Shown piece after piece: positions 16,244 to 24,973 of a stretch of DNA of 64,000 nt. The notes beneath the pieces were generated by a model. That model worked only from the letters and a program-made list of their open reading frames with translations. It did no database searches and was not told the DNA's origin. The stretch comes from an uncultured Pseudomonadota bacterium. GTDB lineage: Bacteria; Myxococcota_A; UBA796; GCA-2862545. Positions within the stretch are counted from its first letter, which is position 1. Each line of letters starts with the position of its first letter. The position numbers were made by a program, and so were the translations under genes. The stretch is taken from contig CAJXTB010000019.1 of NCBI GenBank assembly GCA_913061235.1, forward strand, positions 1-64,000, read 5' to 3'.

Positions 16244-17026
16244 TTGAGGCGGTGCTTCCTGGCCGGCTTGAGCCTGGGGTTCTTGTCGGTCGCACAGGCC
16301 GGCAATATCGTCCTCGTCTCAGACATGACAACCGCGCACAATGCAGCTCCCGGCTCGATTGTGCGAGGCATTCTTGAGGTTCGTAACACCGGTGATGAGG
16401 CAGAGTCACTATCCCTGTCGCTGAGGGACTTCGCCACGCGCGCGCCCGATACCCGAGACGTCATGGACACAGGCACTACCGACCGGTCCATGGGTTCGTG
16501 GCTGTCCATGGAACAGGATGCACTGACCATCCCCCCGGGCCAGCTTCGCTCCATTCCCTACCAGATTCAGGTACCCGAGGACCTCGACCTAGAAGGAACC
16601 TACTGGACCATCCTCATGTTGGAGGAAGGCAGCACTCCCACCGTTGCGACAGCCAACGGGCTCTCCCTGATGCAGCGCTCGCGCATTGCCACACGCGTGC
16701 TGGTCAATGTAGACGGCGGCTCGAGGGTGGTGACGTTCACAGCGAGCGGCCTTGAACGGCAAGGCGAGAGCACGCTGTTCTACACAGACATCGAGAACAC
16801 AGGCACAACCGCTCTTCCGCTAGCTCCGAAGCTGGAGTTGTACGACCAGCAGGGCCATAAACAAGCTACCTACCGCAGTCAGCAGGCCACCCTGTATCCA
16901 GGAAGCAGCTGGCGCTATTCTATTGACCTGACGGCGGCTCCACCTGGCGACTACACAGCCATCCTCATTGCGGACGGGGGAGCAGGTGCACTCTTCGGTG
17001 CTCGTCACCCTGTTCACTTGGACTAG
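16244..17026 (+). CDS. Periplasmic chaperone-like / DUF916-like Ig-fold protein
   Basis: The product has 260 residues. A TTG immediately after the previous stop opens a signal peptide (LAGLSLGFLSVAQA), and no better start exists in frame. Two Ig-like beta domains are suggested: the first with VRGILEVRNTGDEAESLSL and IPYQIQVPEDLDLEGTYWTI, the second with FYTDIENTGTTALPLAPKLE and PGDYTAILIADGG. The layout resembles pilus chaperones and the DUF916-type proteins that accompany WxL subunits. Its end overlaps the start of the next gene by about 40 bases. It is likely the periplasmic partner of proteins A and B. Confidence 0.65.
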   Translation: MRRCFLAGLSLGFLSVAQAGNIVLVSDMTTAHNAAPGSIVRGILEVRNTGDEAESLSLSLRDFATRAPDTRDVMDTGTTDRSMGSWLSMEQDALTIPPGQLRSIPYQIQVPEDLDLEGTYWTILMLEEGSTPTVATANGLSLMQRSRIATRVLVNVDGGSRVVTFTASGLERQGESTLFYTDIENTGTTALPLAPKLELYDQQGHKQATYRSQQATLYPGSSWRYSIDLTAAPPGDYTAILIADGGAGALFGARHPVHLD

Positions 17027-20000
17027 CGCGCTCGTCCTGTGGTGTGGGCTGATGAGCACGGCGTCTGCGGTGACTGTCGACCCGCCAGTGGAGAGTCTTG
17101 TCGCTGAACCGGGTGAGGCTATCACTCTCGCCTTCACCGTTCAGGGTGACGGAACAGCGGCACGCGTCGACCCACAAGTGCTTTTGCCGCCGCAGTGGCG
17201 CTTGCTCGTACCTGAGAGCCCGTTCGGGGTAGGCCCCACCGACACACTGGTGAAGTTGCTGACAGTGGTCGTGGCCATCAATGCAGACGTGGGTTCGTAC
17301 GACGTCCGGTACGTTGTGGACGACGGTGAAGCGATTGCCGAAGTCGAAGTCGCCGGACGTGACGACATCCAGCTATCGATTCGTGGCTTGCCGGAAGCTG
17401 TCGTTCGCGGCGCCACAATCCCAGTCGACATCGCCGCGTACAACAGCGGAAACACAACCATATCGCCCGTCTTAGAGTTTCGTGGCTCACGTGGTTTCGC
17501 ACCCATGCAAGCCCTGACAATCGGCCCCATCGCCCCCGGCGAGAGCCTGATCACTACCGTACAGGTGGTCTCGCGTGGGGCAACCGGCGAGACGTCATTG
17601 CGGGTCGCTGCCAGACAAGACGACGCCATCATCGGGCGCGCATCAACCAGTAGTCTCACCGCCATGGCCCAAGACGAAAAGCGAAGGGACCGCGTCATTC
17701 TGCCAGCGTCTGTTCAGGCTGCAGCCTGGATGACCCACCTGCGCAATGAGACCCAAGTCGGACCTCAGCTGTCCGCCGAGGCACACGGATTCCTAGACCC
17801 GGGGAACGACCACCGCCTCGATGTCTCCCTGCGGGGCCCTGACGTGCTCGGACTGACTGCAGGGGGCTTCCTTCGCAGTGAATACCGTGGTCGCTACACC
17901 TACAAAGATGGCAACCGGGGTGTCGATGTCCGCCTCGGAGATGAGCGCTACAACGACACCGTGTTCACAGTGCGGACGCGACGGCAACGGGGTGTAGCCG
18001 TCGATGTGGACCTCGGGCGTCTCACCGTTGGCGCAATGGCGGTTCGAGACCGCTTCGTAGACGCCCCCCGAACGGTCATCGGGCCGCGCGCTTCGCTTGA
18101 GCTGTCAAAGGGTCTGTCGGTCGGTGCTTCTGCCGTCCGACAACAACAGGGCGATGACGTGTCGTTCATTGCCAGCCAGTTTGGACAGTTCGACAAGAGC
18201 GCGCGCGACCGACGGTTCTTGGTTCGCTACGAGGTCGCGTACGGCGATGGCGGCGCAGGCCATGTGGACGGCAGCACGCGAGTGGGCCCCGTCCTCATCA
18301 GTGCGACCGCTCGTCACGCCGAGTCTAGCTTCACCGGGGAGTTTGCAGGCCAGACACTCGCGACAGCACGTACAACCCTACGAATCGGACAGAAGCTGAC
18401 GCTGTCCGGAAATGGAAGCTACCGACTCGATGCCGGACGCGACGCGGATCCAATGCCACGCGACACAACGTTTCGTGTCGCCGGAGCCACTGCAACTTGG
18501 CGCCCAAGCACGCTGCTGACCACGGCTCTGTCCTACCAATACCGTGACCTGCTCGACCGTCTAGGGCCAGGCTTCCAGCGAAGCCAGAACACAGTGACGG
18601 TGTCTGCATTGACCCAGGGAACAGCGGGTCGGTTGCAGGTCTCGGGCATCGCTCGATTTGGCGAAGACGAGCAATACGGAAGCGGAAACAGCCAAGAAGT
18701 CCGCATGACAGCGTCGACTACAGCGCGTCGACCAGTGACCCTGTACACAACCACCGGCTACGTCATCGCGACTGGAGCGCAGACCCTTGCTCGCGAGCGC
18801 TTCTACAGCAGCGCGGGCGTGCGCATCATTTCCGCAGACGACTGGCAGAGCGACCTGTCCTACGGCGTCAACCTCTTCCCCCAAGGCTTCCTACCCGCAC
18901 AGCATCAAGCGCGGGCGCACCTGTCCTGGCGGCTGCCGTGGTCTCACCTCATCAACGCAGACGCCAACTTCAGCTCCGGGCTCAACAACGTACGTGCGTC
19001 CGCCATCGCTGGGTACGAGGTTCCCTTCGGCATCCCGACTACACGCACCGGCATCGACGGCCGCGTCATGGGCCACGTTCTACGTGCAGACGACACCCCT
19101 GTTGTGGGCGCCCAGATGCGCTTCGGCAACTACATCGCACAGACCGATGACACCGGACGCTTCTTGTTCAACGGCCTCTCTCACACCGTTCAGCCCCTGG
19201 ACATTGTGCGCTCCACACTTGCAGCCGGCGAAGTTGTAGACGGTGATCTGCCTCAGGATGTCCGCCCCAACAAACGCAGCGAACAGCTCGAAGACATCAT
19301 CATTCGGGTGGTCTCAGCAGGTCAGGTAGAGGCTGAAGTCTGGCGATACAGCCTGTCCAACCCACTGCAGGTGAGACTCGCCGGCGCCCCTCCAGAATAC
19401 CGCCGAGAGTCTCCCGTTGTCGGAGCTCCGCTGACCCTGACCAACGGTGATAAGACTCGCTTCGGCCTAACAAATGAGCGTGGCATCGTAGAGGTTGGTC
19501 AGCTGCCTCCTGGGCGGTGGTCGGCAATGCTCGCGTTGCCGCGCGACGAACCTGACGTGCGCATCGAACAGCCCCGCTTCATGGTGATGGTCGACGGCGG
19601 CGAGATGTCGTCGTACACACTCCGCGTTGTCCCCGATGTTCTGCCGCTAAATCTCCTTGTCGACAGCAGCATCACCTTACGCGTGGGCGAACAGGCCACA
19701 CCCGAAACACCGCTCACTGTCCCAACAACCGACGAGCCAACAGGTGACGAGCCCACCAGTGAGGAGCTCACAACACTCGTTCGCCTTGAGATTCGGCCCG
19801 AAACACTCATTCTCGACCCGAGTGAAGAGGTCCAGCTTCGAGCGCTCGCCGTCTACAGCGACGACACCGCACAGACCCTCGAAGACGGGGTGAGCTGGAG
19901 CTCGAGCAATCCTGGTGTCGCTCGCGTCAACGGAGACGGCTTGCTGACGGCACAGGCAGACGGGAACACCCAAGTGACGGCACAGGTCGCGCAGACCACA

Positions 20001-21050
20001 TCGGCTCCGGTCTCCGTTGAAGTTGTCGACGTGCCCGTTGTTGGACTCAGTCTCGATACCGCCGAAGTTCTGTTGAGCGTCGGCCAGCGCCAGACACTCG
20101 GCGTGCAAGCGGTGTATGTTGACGGCCGCATTCGCGCAGTCAGCGAAGGACTGCAGTGGACGATCAGCGATACCCAAGTAGCTAGAGTCACATCCTCGGG
20201 AGAGCTCATCGGCGTGGCCTCGGGGACCGCACAGGCGTGGGCGGAGTTCGCGGGCGTGCGGACCTTCCCAGCGACGGTCGTTGTCGGTAGCGTATCTGCG
20301 GTCACGTTGAACCTGACCAACACCCAACTGCGTCCTGGAGACGCCTTCCGCCCCGTCGTCAACGCGTCCCTCGCGAACGGGGACAAGCAGGACGTCACAG
20401 CCTTGGTGGAGTGGCGAGTTGGAAATCCCGATGTCCTCCGCCAGTTCGGCGTGGAGTTCGTTGCCCAATCACCCGGAAATACAACGCTGACAGCCGTCTT
20501 CAACGGGCGACCGTCGAACGGCGTTCAAGTCACCGTACAAGCCCCACTTGGCCTGCTCGTTGAGCCCGAAGTCGACACAATACCTGTCGGAAAATCCACC
20601 CGCTTTGCCGCCCGCGCCATCTACCCAGATGGCACCACAACTACGCCGGAACGCCCCACATGGTCCACCTCGGACAGCACCCGCGCATCGGTCACCACAG
20701 AGGGCCGGGTCACAGCAATTCGGACTGGAACCGTGGAGCTTGTGGTGGAGGCGGACGGCACAAGCACTCGGCGGTCGCTGCGCATAGTGGACGGCCAACG
20801 CACCATGCGCCCCAACGTCGCACAGCAGCGTCTCGAAGCCGGCGACAACCAGCTGCGTGTCATTGGAGCCTACGCCGACGGGACCGAAGTCGACCTGACA
20901 CCTTGGGTGCAGACCTGGACGTCATCCAACCCAGAGGTCGTTCGCGTCAACAGCACGGGCGTCGCAACGGAAGTGTCCAACGGTCAGGCCAACATCACCG
21001 CGCGTCTAGACGGTGAGACGGTCATCTTCGAGTTGGATGTTCGGTTGTAG
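16986..21050 (+). CDS. Usher-like outer-membrane barrel with BIG2-type Ig repeats
   Basis: The product has about 1354 residues. Signal and Ig-like N-terminal domains (residues ~1-230, CARDB/NEW3-like: VDIAAYNSGNTTISPVLEF) are followed by a long beta-barrel region (~240-680, alternating strands, many Arg/Tyr/Gly). A carboxypeptidase-regulatory-like domain (GHVLRADDTPVVGAQMRF ... DDTGRFLFNGL) sits where ushers carry a C-terminal plug-like domain. About four to five BIG2-like repeats (WSSSNPGVARVNGDGLLTA type, ~940-1354) complete it. A Pro/Thr/Glu-rich linker precedes the repeats. GTG 16986 was taken; TTG 16968 and GTG 16998 are alternatives. It may export or anchor proteins A and B. It is not a standard PapC sequence. 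Confidence 0.7.
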   Translation: MHSSVLVTLFTWTSALVLWCGLMSTASAVTVDPPVESLVAEPGEAITLAFTVQGDGTAARVDPQVLLPPQWRLLVPESPFGVGPTDTLVKLLTVVVAINADVGSYDVRYVVDDGEAIAEVEVAGRDDIQLSIRGLPEAVVRGATIPVDIAAYNSGNTTISPVLEFRGSRGFAPMQALTIGPIAPGESLITTVQVVSRGATGETSLRVAARQDDAIIGRASTSSLTAMAQDEKRRDRVILPASVQAAAWMTHLRNETQVGPQLSAEAHGFLDPGNDHRLDVSLRGPDVLGLTAGGFLRSEYRGRYTYKDGNRGVDVRLGDERYNDTVFTVRTRRQRGVAVDVDLGRLTVGAMAVRDRFVDAPRTVIGPRASLELSKGLSVGASAVRQQQGDDVSFIASQFGQFDKSARDRRFLVRYEVAYGDGGAGHVDGSTRVGPVLISATARHAESSFTGEFAGQTLATARTTLRIGQKLTLSGNGSYRLDAGRDADPMPRDTTFRVAGATATWRPSTLLTTALSYQYRDLLDRLGPGFQRSQNTVTVSALTQGTAGRLQVSGIARFGEDEQYGSGNSQEVRMTASTTARRPVTLYTTTGYVIATGAQTLARERFYSSAGVRIISADDWQSDLSYGVNLFPQGFLPAQHQARAHLSWRLPWSHLINADANFSSGLNNVRASAIAGYEVPFGIPTTRTGIDGRVMGHVLRADDTPVVGAQMRFGNYIAQTDDTGRFLFNGLSHTVQPLDIVRSTLAAGEVVDGDLPQDVRPNKRSEQLEDIIIRVVSAGQVEAEVWRYSLSNPLQVRLAGAPPEYRRESPVVGAPLTLTNGDKTRFGLTNERGIVEVGQLPPGRWSAMLALPRDEPDVRIEQPRFMVMVDGGEMSSYTLRVVPDVLPLNLLVDSSITLRVGEQATPETPLTVPTTDEPTGDEPTSEELTTLVRLEIRPETLILDPSEEVQLRALAVYSDDTAQTLEDGVSWSSSNPGVARVNGDGLLTAQADGNTQVTAQVAQTTSAPVSVEVVDVPVVGLSLDTAEVLLSVGQRQTLGVQAVYVDGRIRAVSEGLQWTISDTQVARVTSSGELIGVASGTAQAWAEFAGVRTFPATVVVGSVSAVTLNLTNTQLRPGDAFRPVVNASLANGDKQDVTALVEWRVGNPDVLRQFGVEFVAQSPGNTTLTAVFNGRPSNGVQVTVQAPLGLLVEPEVDTIPVGKSTRFAARAIYPDGTTTTPERPTWSTSDSTRASVTTEGRVTAIRTGTVELVVEADGTSTRRSLRIVDGQRTMRPNVAQQRLEAGDNQLRVIGAYADGTEVDLTPWVQTWTSSNPEVVRVNSTGVATEVSNGQANITARLDGETVIFELDVRL

Positions 21051-21105
21051 TACGCCGACGAGTAACCACACGCCGCCCGCTTCCATACAGCTGCCGCGGC
21101 GCCGC

Positions 21106-21135
21106 TTGACATCCAAAGCGACGCATCCTTACCAT
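21106..21135 (+). promoter_or_regulatory. Sigma70-type promoter of the RiPP operon
   Basis: A perfect TTGACA (-35) at 21106-21111 is followed after 18 bases by TACCAT (-10) at 21130-21135. The start codon of the precursor gene is about 30 bases further on and has AGGAGG in front. It is the clearest housekeeping-type promoter I see in the window, and it separates the RiPP genes from the usher-like gene upstream. Confidence 0.6.
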
Positions 21136-21165
21136 CCAGCCGCACTCAACCGGCCAGGAGGCCTG

Positions 21166-21546
21166 ATGTCCCTACAAGATATGCTACTAAAATCCGCTCT
21201 AATTGGCCTAACCGCTGGTACCATGATGGCCTGTGGCGCTGCGGATGAGGCGACTCAAGCGGCCACAGAAGCTGCCGCTGCCGCTGAAGGTGCGGCACAC
21301 ACTGCTGGTGACGCCGCAGAAGGTGCGGCACACGCTGCTGGTGACGCCGTCGAAGGTGCGGCACACGCTGCTGGTGACGCCGTCGAAGGCGCTATGGAAC
21401 ACGGCGAACAAGCGGCCGCTGCTGCTGCTCACGAGTGCCGCGGCATGAACGAGTGCTCCGGCCAAGGTGGCTGTGGTGTCGAAGGGCAGAACGAGTGTCG
21501 GGGACAGAATCCATGTTCCGGCAAGGGTGGCTGCAAGACCTCATGA
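21166..21546 (+). CDS. Cys-rich RiPP precursor peptide with lipoprotein-like signal (bufferin/MNIO substrate)
   Basis: The product has 126 residues. An N-terminal signal ends MMACG, a lipobox-like sequence with Cys23. An Ala/Glu-rich helical spacer follows with three 11-residue repeats (EGAAHAAGDAV). The C-terminal ~35 residues carry two copies of a motif ECRGxNxCSGxGGC, giving six Cys. Such Cys-rich C-terminal cores next to DUF692 enzymes are substrates for Cys modification in bufferin and methanobactin-type pathways. AGGAGG lies 7-12 bases before ATG 21166. The stop overlaps the MNIO start (ATGA). The mature product should be periplasmic or membrane-anchored and metal-binding; copper is a guess from family knowledge. 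Confidence 0.85.
   Translation: MSLQDMLLKSALIGLTAGTMMACGAADEATQAATEAAAAAEGAAHTAGDAAEGAAHAAGDAVEGAAHAAGDAVEGAMEHGEQAAAAAAHECRGMNECSGQGGCGVEGQNECRGQNPCSGKGGCKTS
21286..21384 (+). repeat. Three 33-bp tandem repeats inside the precursor gene
   Basis: Units at 21286-21318, 21319-21351 and 21352-21384 are almost identical and encode 11-residue blocks EGAAHTAGDAA, EGAAHAAGDAV and EGAAHAAGDAV. A partial fourth block follows. The 11-residue period with small and charged residues predicts an amphipathic helix. The near identity at DNA level points to recent expansion and possible copy-number variation among strains. Confidence 0.85.
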
Positions 21547-22394
21547 TGAAGCGGCCAGCCGTCTCGCGGTTCGCCGTGCCCGACCTTGGTATTGGGGTTG
21601 GTTACCGGGTTCCTCACTACCGTCAGGTCGTGGAAGAACAACCCGAGATGGACTGGTTTGAGGTTCTCTCTGAGAACTTCATGGTGGATGGTGGCTCGCC
21701 GCGGCATTGGCTGCGCGAGCTCGCCAAACGCTACCCCCTCGTGCTGCACGGCGTGGCCACCTCCCTAGGTGGAGAGGGAGACCCTGGGCATCTGCGCCGA
21801 CTCGCTGCTCTTGTCGCCGAGGTCCGCCCCCCTTGGGTCAGCGACCACTTGTGTTTCACCGGTAGTCACACAGCGAACGCCCACGATCTGCTGCCGTTGC
21901 CGTACACCCCAGAAGTACGCGACCACGTCATTGGCCGTATCCGCGAGGTAAGCGAAGCGGTCGGCACCCTGTACGCCGTCGAGAATGTGTCGTCGTACTT
22001 GAGTTGGAAGGCGAGCGAGGTCCCAGAGTGGGAGTTCCTCACCCAAGTTGTTGAGGGCGCCGACTGCGGCATCTTACTCGACGTCAACAACGTCTTCGTC
22101 TCCTCCGTCAATCATGGCTTTGACCCCATGGAGTACATCAACAACATCCCGCTGGACCGCGTCGTACAGATTCATCTCGCCGGTCACAGCATCAAAGATG
22201 GCTACCGCCTCGACACGCATGACGGCCCAGTGTGCGACGAAGTGTGGGAGCTGTATGCCGCCGTCATCCAGCGCATGGGCTCGGTCTCGACGCTCATCGA
22301 ATGGGACGGGGATGTCCCCGAGTTCAGCCGTCTGCAGCAAGAAGCCAACCAAGCGCGCACCATCCGCGACGCCGCGTTGCTCGCCCTTGTCTAG
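21543..22394 (+). CDS. MNIO-family (DUF692) multinuclear iron RiPP-modifying oxygenase
   Basis: This is a 283-residue TIM-barrel enzyme of the MbnB/TglH/bufferin B group. Conserved family segments are present: GIGVGYRVPHY, DWFEVLSENFM, YPLVLHGVATSLGG, WVSDHLCFTG, YAVENVSSYLSW, GILLDVNNVFVSSVNHGFDP, VVQIHLAGH, LDTHDGPV and STLIEWD. The His, Asp and Glu residues are those that bind two or three irons in characterised members. Members oxidise Cys residues of precursor peptides. ATG 21543 overlaps the precursor stop; a second ATG at 21546 is equally possible, and either start is translationally coupled. Its partner is the next gene. Confidence 0.93.
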   Translation: MMKRPAVSRFAVPDLGIGVGYRVPHYRQVVEEQPEMDWFEVLSENFMVDGGSPRHWLRELAKRYPLVLHGVATSLGGEGDPGHLRRLAALVAEVRPPWVSDHLCFTGSHTANAHDLLPLPYTPEVRDHVIGRIREVSEAVGTLYAVENVSSYLSWKASEVPEWEFLTQVVEGADCGILLDVNNVFVSSVNHGFDPMEYINNIPLDRVVQIHLAGHSIKDGYRLDTHDGPVCDEVWELYAAVIQRMGSVSTLIEWDGDVPEFSRLQQEANQARTIRDAALLALV

Positions 22395-22419
22395 TCTTCC
22401 ACCCGACTGGCGTGAACAG

Positions 22420-23130
22420 ATGGTCGAGATGATTCGAGGGAACCGTCCACTCGATGGCACGTGGTTCCGCGGAGGACCGGTGTTGTCGCCCACCGACCAG
22501 ATCGGGGTGTACGCCGAGCAATACCGACTGCGCCTTCCAGAGGCTGTCATCTACGAGCTCCGCGGCCTCGAAGCGCTGCTCGGTGACGCCCTGCCGCCAC
22601 TCGTGGCCCAGTATCTGCAGCACTACCCATCGCAGACCTGGACCCTCGACCGAGTAGCCGACCAGTTCGAGGAATTCTTGGCCAGCATCCATGCACCGGT
22701 CGAACAAACAGACATGGCACGCCTCGACATTGCCGTCAGTCACGCCTTCACTGCACCGGATGCGCGAACCTTCGACGCCAGCACGCTGCAAGCAGAGACC
22801 CAGCTCGTCCTTCAGCCGCCCGTTGTCCTGCTCGAGCTCTCCACGAGTGTCTTTCGCACCAGAAGTGCAGCACTGTCAGGCCTCGACCTACCCGAGATGG
22901 AGTTTGCCGACTTCCGCGTGGTCCTCTTTCGGCCGGAGCGAAAAATCCGGCATCTTGTCCTCGCAGACGCAGCCTACAAGCTGCTCAACGCATTCAAGAC
23001 CCCAACCAGCTTGGCAGACGGTCTACAGACGCTCTCACAAGATGCATTCACCGCAAACGCACTCGCCGCAAACCTTGGCGATTGGATGCGAACGTTCGCG
23101 AAGTCGCGCATTCTCGGACCGCCAGCCTAA
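22420..23130 (+). CDS. DUF2063 (MbnC-like) partner of the MNIO enzyme
   Basis: The product has 236 residues. The N-terminal part VYAEQYRLRLPEAVIYELRGLEALLGD is the DUF2063 putative DNA-binding-like domain seen beside DUF692 proteins (typical Y-x-x-x-x-R-L-x-E-A form). The C-terminal half (VVLFRPERKIRHLVLADAAYKLLNAF) matches the MbnC-like part that recruits the precursor peptide. ATG 22420 is used; an in-frame TTG at 22387 would overlap the MNIO stop and add the plausible segment SSLPPDWREQ, and neither has a clear ribosome-binding site. The enzyme pair should work as a heterodimer. No DoxX gene follows, which some bufferin operons have. Confidence 0.88.
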   Translation: MVEMIRGNRPLDGTWFRGGPVLSPTDQIGVYAEQYRLRLPEAVIYELRGLEALLGDALPPLVAQYLQHYPSQTWTLDRVADQFEEFLASIHAPVEQTDMARLDIAVSHAFTAPDARTFDASTLQAETQLVLQPPVVLLELSTSVFRTRSAALSGLDLPEMEFADFRVVLFRPERKIRHLVLADAAYKLLNAFKTPTSLADGLQTLSQDAFTANALAANLGDWMRTFAKSRILGPPA

Positions 23131-23134
23131 AGAG

Positions 23135-24346
23135 CTACTCGCCTAGGCTGGCGTAGATCGCGTCACAGATCGAGATGGTACGCGGACTACGAATGTGGAA
23201 GTCCATCGCGTTGGGAATGTATGCAATCGACAAGCGGCGGACCGGGTCAGCCCAACCCAACGCACCACCGGCACCTGGATGGCCGAATGCGGAGAGTTCC
23301 GGGCCAAAGACGCCCGGGTCTTCTTTGACGAAGCCGTATGAGAAGCCCATTGGACGCTTCAACACCGAGTCTTCCTCCGCAAAGCTGTCACGCTCCACCA
23401 GCAGATCGATCTGTTCGGGTCGCACGAGCTGCACACCATCCAGTCCGCCGTTCACGAGCGCTTGGTAGACACGCGCCAGTCCACGAGCCGAGCCCATGGC
23501 ATTCGCCCAGGCCAACTCCTGACGACGCACGCGGGTGCGGTTGAAGTTCTGAACGCCCCGGGCACCCAAATCAGCCGGATTACGGAACGCGGCTCCGGTG
23601 AAGCTGGTCTTGTCAAAAACCACCGAGCGGTAGACCTTACCTTCCGTTCCACGAGACAAGAACAGTCGGGGCAGGATGTTCTTCAGCAAGCCACGCTTGC
23701 CCTGAGGGTAGGTGGTCGCAACGCGCCCGTCTTCGGATGCTGGTAGGCCCAAGAAGACGTCAGCTTCGAGGGGCTTTGCGACCTCATCCCGCAAGAAGGT
23801 GCCGATCGAGATGCCGGTGATCTTGCGGAACAGAACGGCCACGAAGAGTCCATAGGTGACGCCATGGTAGCCCTGACGCGACCCCGGTTCCCACAGCGGT
23901 TTCTGGACTTCCAGCGCCTTGGCAACGACCCCGATATCTTCCAGGTCTACAAGTGATATCGGCCGCTCTACGCCCACCACACCCGCTGTGTGATTGAGCA
24001 TCTGACGAACGGTGATGTCCTGCTTTCCCGCTTGGGCGAACTCGGGCCAGTAACTGGCAACCGTGGCGTCGTAGTCGAGCTGACCACGGTCGTGCAGCAT
24101 CAGAAGACAGGTCGCCGCAAGCCCCTTTGTGGCACTGAACATCACGCCAAGCGTGTCCGCTTTCCACGGCTCGCCGGTCTCTTTGTCGGCGACGCCACCC
24201 CACAGGTCAACAACGCGCTCACCCTCTAGGTAGACGCACAGCGACGCCCCAACTTCGCCACGCTTGCGAAAGTTGTACTCAAACGCGTCGCGCACCGCAG
24301 CAAACTGTGGGCGAACAGAACCAGACACCAGGGAAGAAGCGCTCAT
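23135..24346 (-). CDS. Serine hydrolase of the beta-lactamase class C / EstB-like family
   Basis: The product has 403 residues. The catalytic S-x-x-K motif is SATKG, YHGVTYG supplies the Tyr motif region, and the C-terminal FGHPGAGG replaces the K-T-G box, as in EstB-type esterases. There is no signal peptide, so a cytoplasmic esterase or lactonase-like role is more likely than antibiotic resistance. The gene is convergent with the DUF2063 gene (4-base gap) and divergent from the membrane protein gene at 24404. The true substrate is unknown. Confidence 0.87.
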   Translation of the reverse strand: MSASSLVSGSVRPQFAAVRDAFEYNFRKRGEVGASLCVYLEGERVVDLWGGVADKETGEPWKADTLGVMFSATKGLAATCLLMLHDRGQLDYDATVASYWPEFAQAGKQDITVRQMLNHTAGVVGVERPISLVDLEDIGVVAKALEVQKPLWEPGSRQGYHGVTYGLFVAVLFRKITGISIGTFLRDEVAKPLEADVFLGLPASEDGRVATTYPQGKRGLLKNILPRLFLSRGTEGKVYRSVVFDKTSFTGAAFRNPADLGARGVQNFNRTRVRRQELAWANAMGSARGLARVYQALVNGGLDGVQLVRPEQIDLLVERDSFAEEDSVLKRPMGFSYGFVKEDPGVFGPELSAFGHPGAGGALGWADPVRRLSIAYIPNAMDFHIRSPRTISICDAIYASLGE

Positions 24347-24403
24347 GCCGCATCACCTACCACGCCGCTCCCTCACACGGTGCCTTTGGGTTACCGTGCG
24401 CGC

Positions 24404-24967
24404 ATGAAAGCACGCTCAAATACGGTCTCGTTCGGCTTGTTCGCCGCGGTCTCACTGCTGATCGCGGTGGTGGTCTTCCTCATGGCTGGTGGGTTCTTCT
24501 CCCGCTGGGACGGCGTTGTCACCAATGTCGCCTCGCCCATTGATGGCTCGCGAACATCAGTGTGGGTCTACGAAGAGGGGGACATGCGCAAGCTCACCCT
24601 CCCGACCTCCGCGGTGCGTGGCCACGGGTTCACCTTGAACGCACGCGGATATCCACCCGCACCTCTACCAGACGACCTGCCCGTCACTCGCAAGAGCCGC
24701 TTCTCGCTGAACTTCATCATGACCGACCCCGAACGGTCGGCTCAGATCTACCCAACCACGTCCAGCTCAGCCCTGGCCATCGCGGTTATCGCCTTCTTCC
24801 TACTGTTATTCGGCAGGAACATGGTGGTGTCTGGCTCGCCTTTCAACATCGAGCCCCGTAAGCTAGAGCTGCCTAAGCAACAGACCCCCATGGGTCAGGT
24901 GGCACCGCAGAAGAAGGCACGCTCGAAGAAGGGCCCTCCTCCGCCCAATAAGCGGCGGCGGCGGTAG
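24404..24967 (+). CDS. Two-helix membrane protein of unknown function
   Basis: The product has 187 residues. A transmembrane helix near residues 10-32 (LFAAVSLLIAVVVFLMAGGF) is followed by a ~90-residue extracytoplasmic beta-rich segment, a second helix near 124-143 (ALAIAVIAFFLLLF), and a basic cytoplasmic tail ending PPPPNKRRRR. I do not recognise the family. ATG 24404 starts the first helix with a normal basic N terminus; a GTG at 24380 could add eight residues. The stop is 6 bases before the asparagine-synthetase-like gene, so the two are probably co-transcribed. Confidence 0.7.
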   Translation: MKARSNTVSFGLFAAVSLLIAVVVFLMAGGFFSRWDGVVTNVASPIDGSRTSVWVYEEGDMRKLTLPTSAVRGHGFTLNARGYPPAPLPDDLPVTRKSRFSLNFIMTDPERSAQIYPTTSSSALAIAVIAFFLLLFGRNMVVSGSPFNIEPRKLELPKQQTPMGQVAPQKKARSKKGPPPPNKRRRR

Positions 24968-24973
24968 GTAAAC

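Noticed and set aside
19677-20468. A 263-codon minus-strand open frame
   Set aside because: It is antisense to the BIG2 repeats of the usher-like gene and has no protein-like features.
23135-24346. Antibiotic-resistance beta-lactamase
   Set aside because: The SxxK serine hydrolase lacks a signal peptide and a K-T-G box, which fits EstB-like esterases better.
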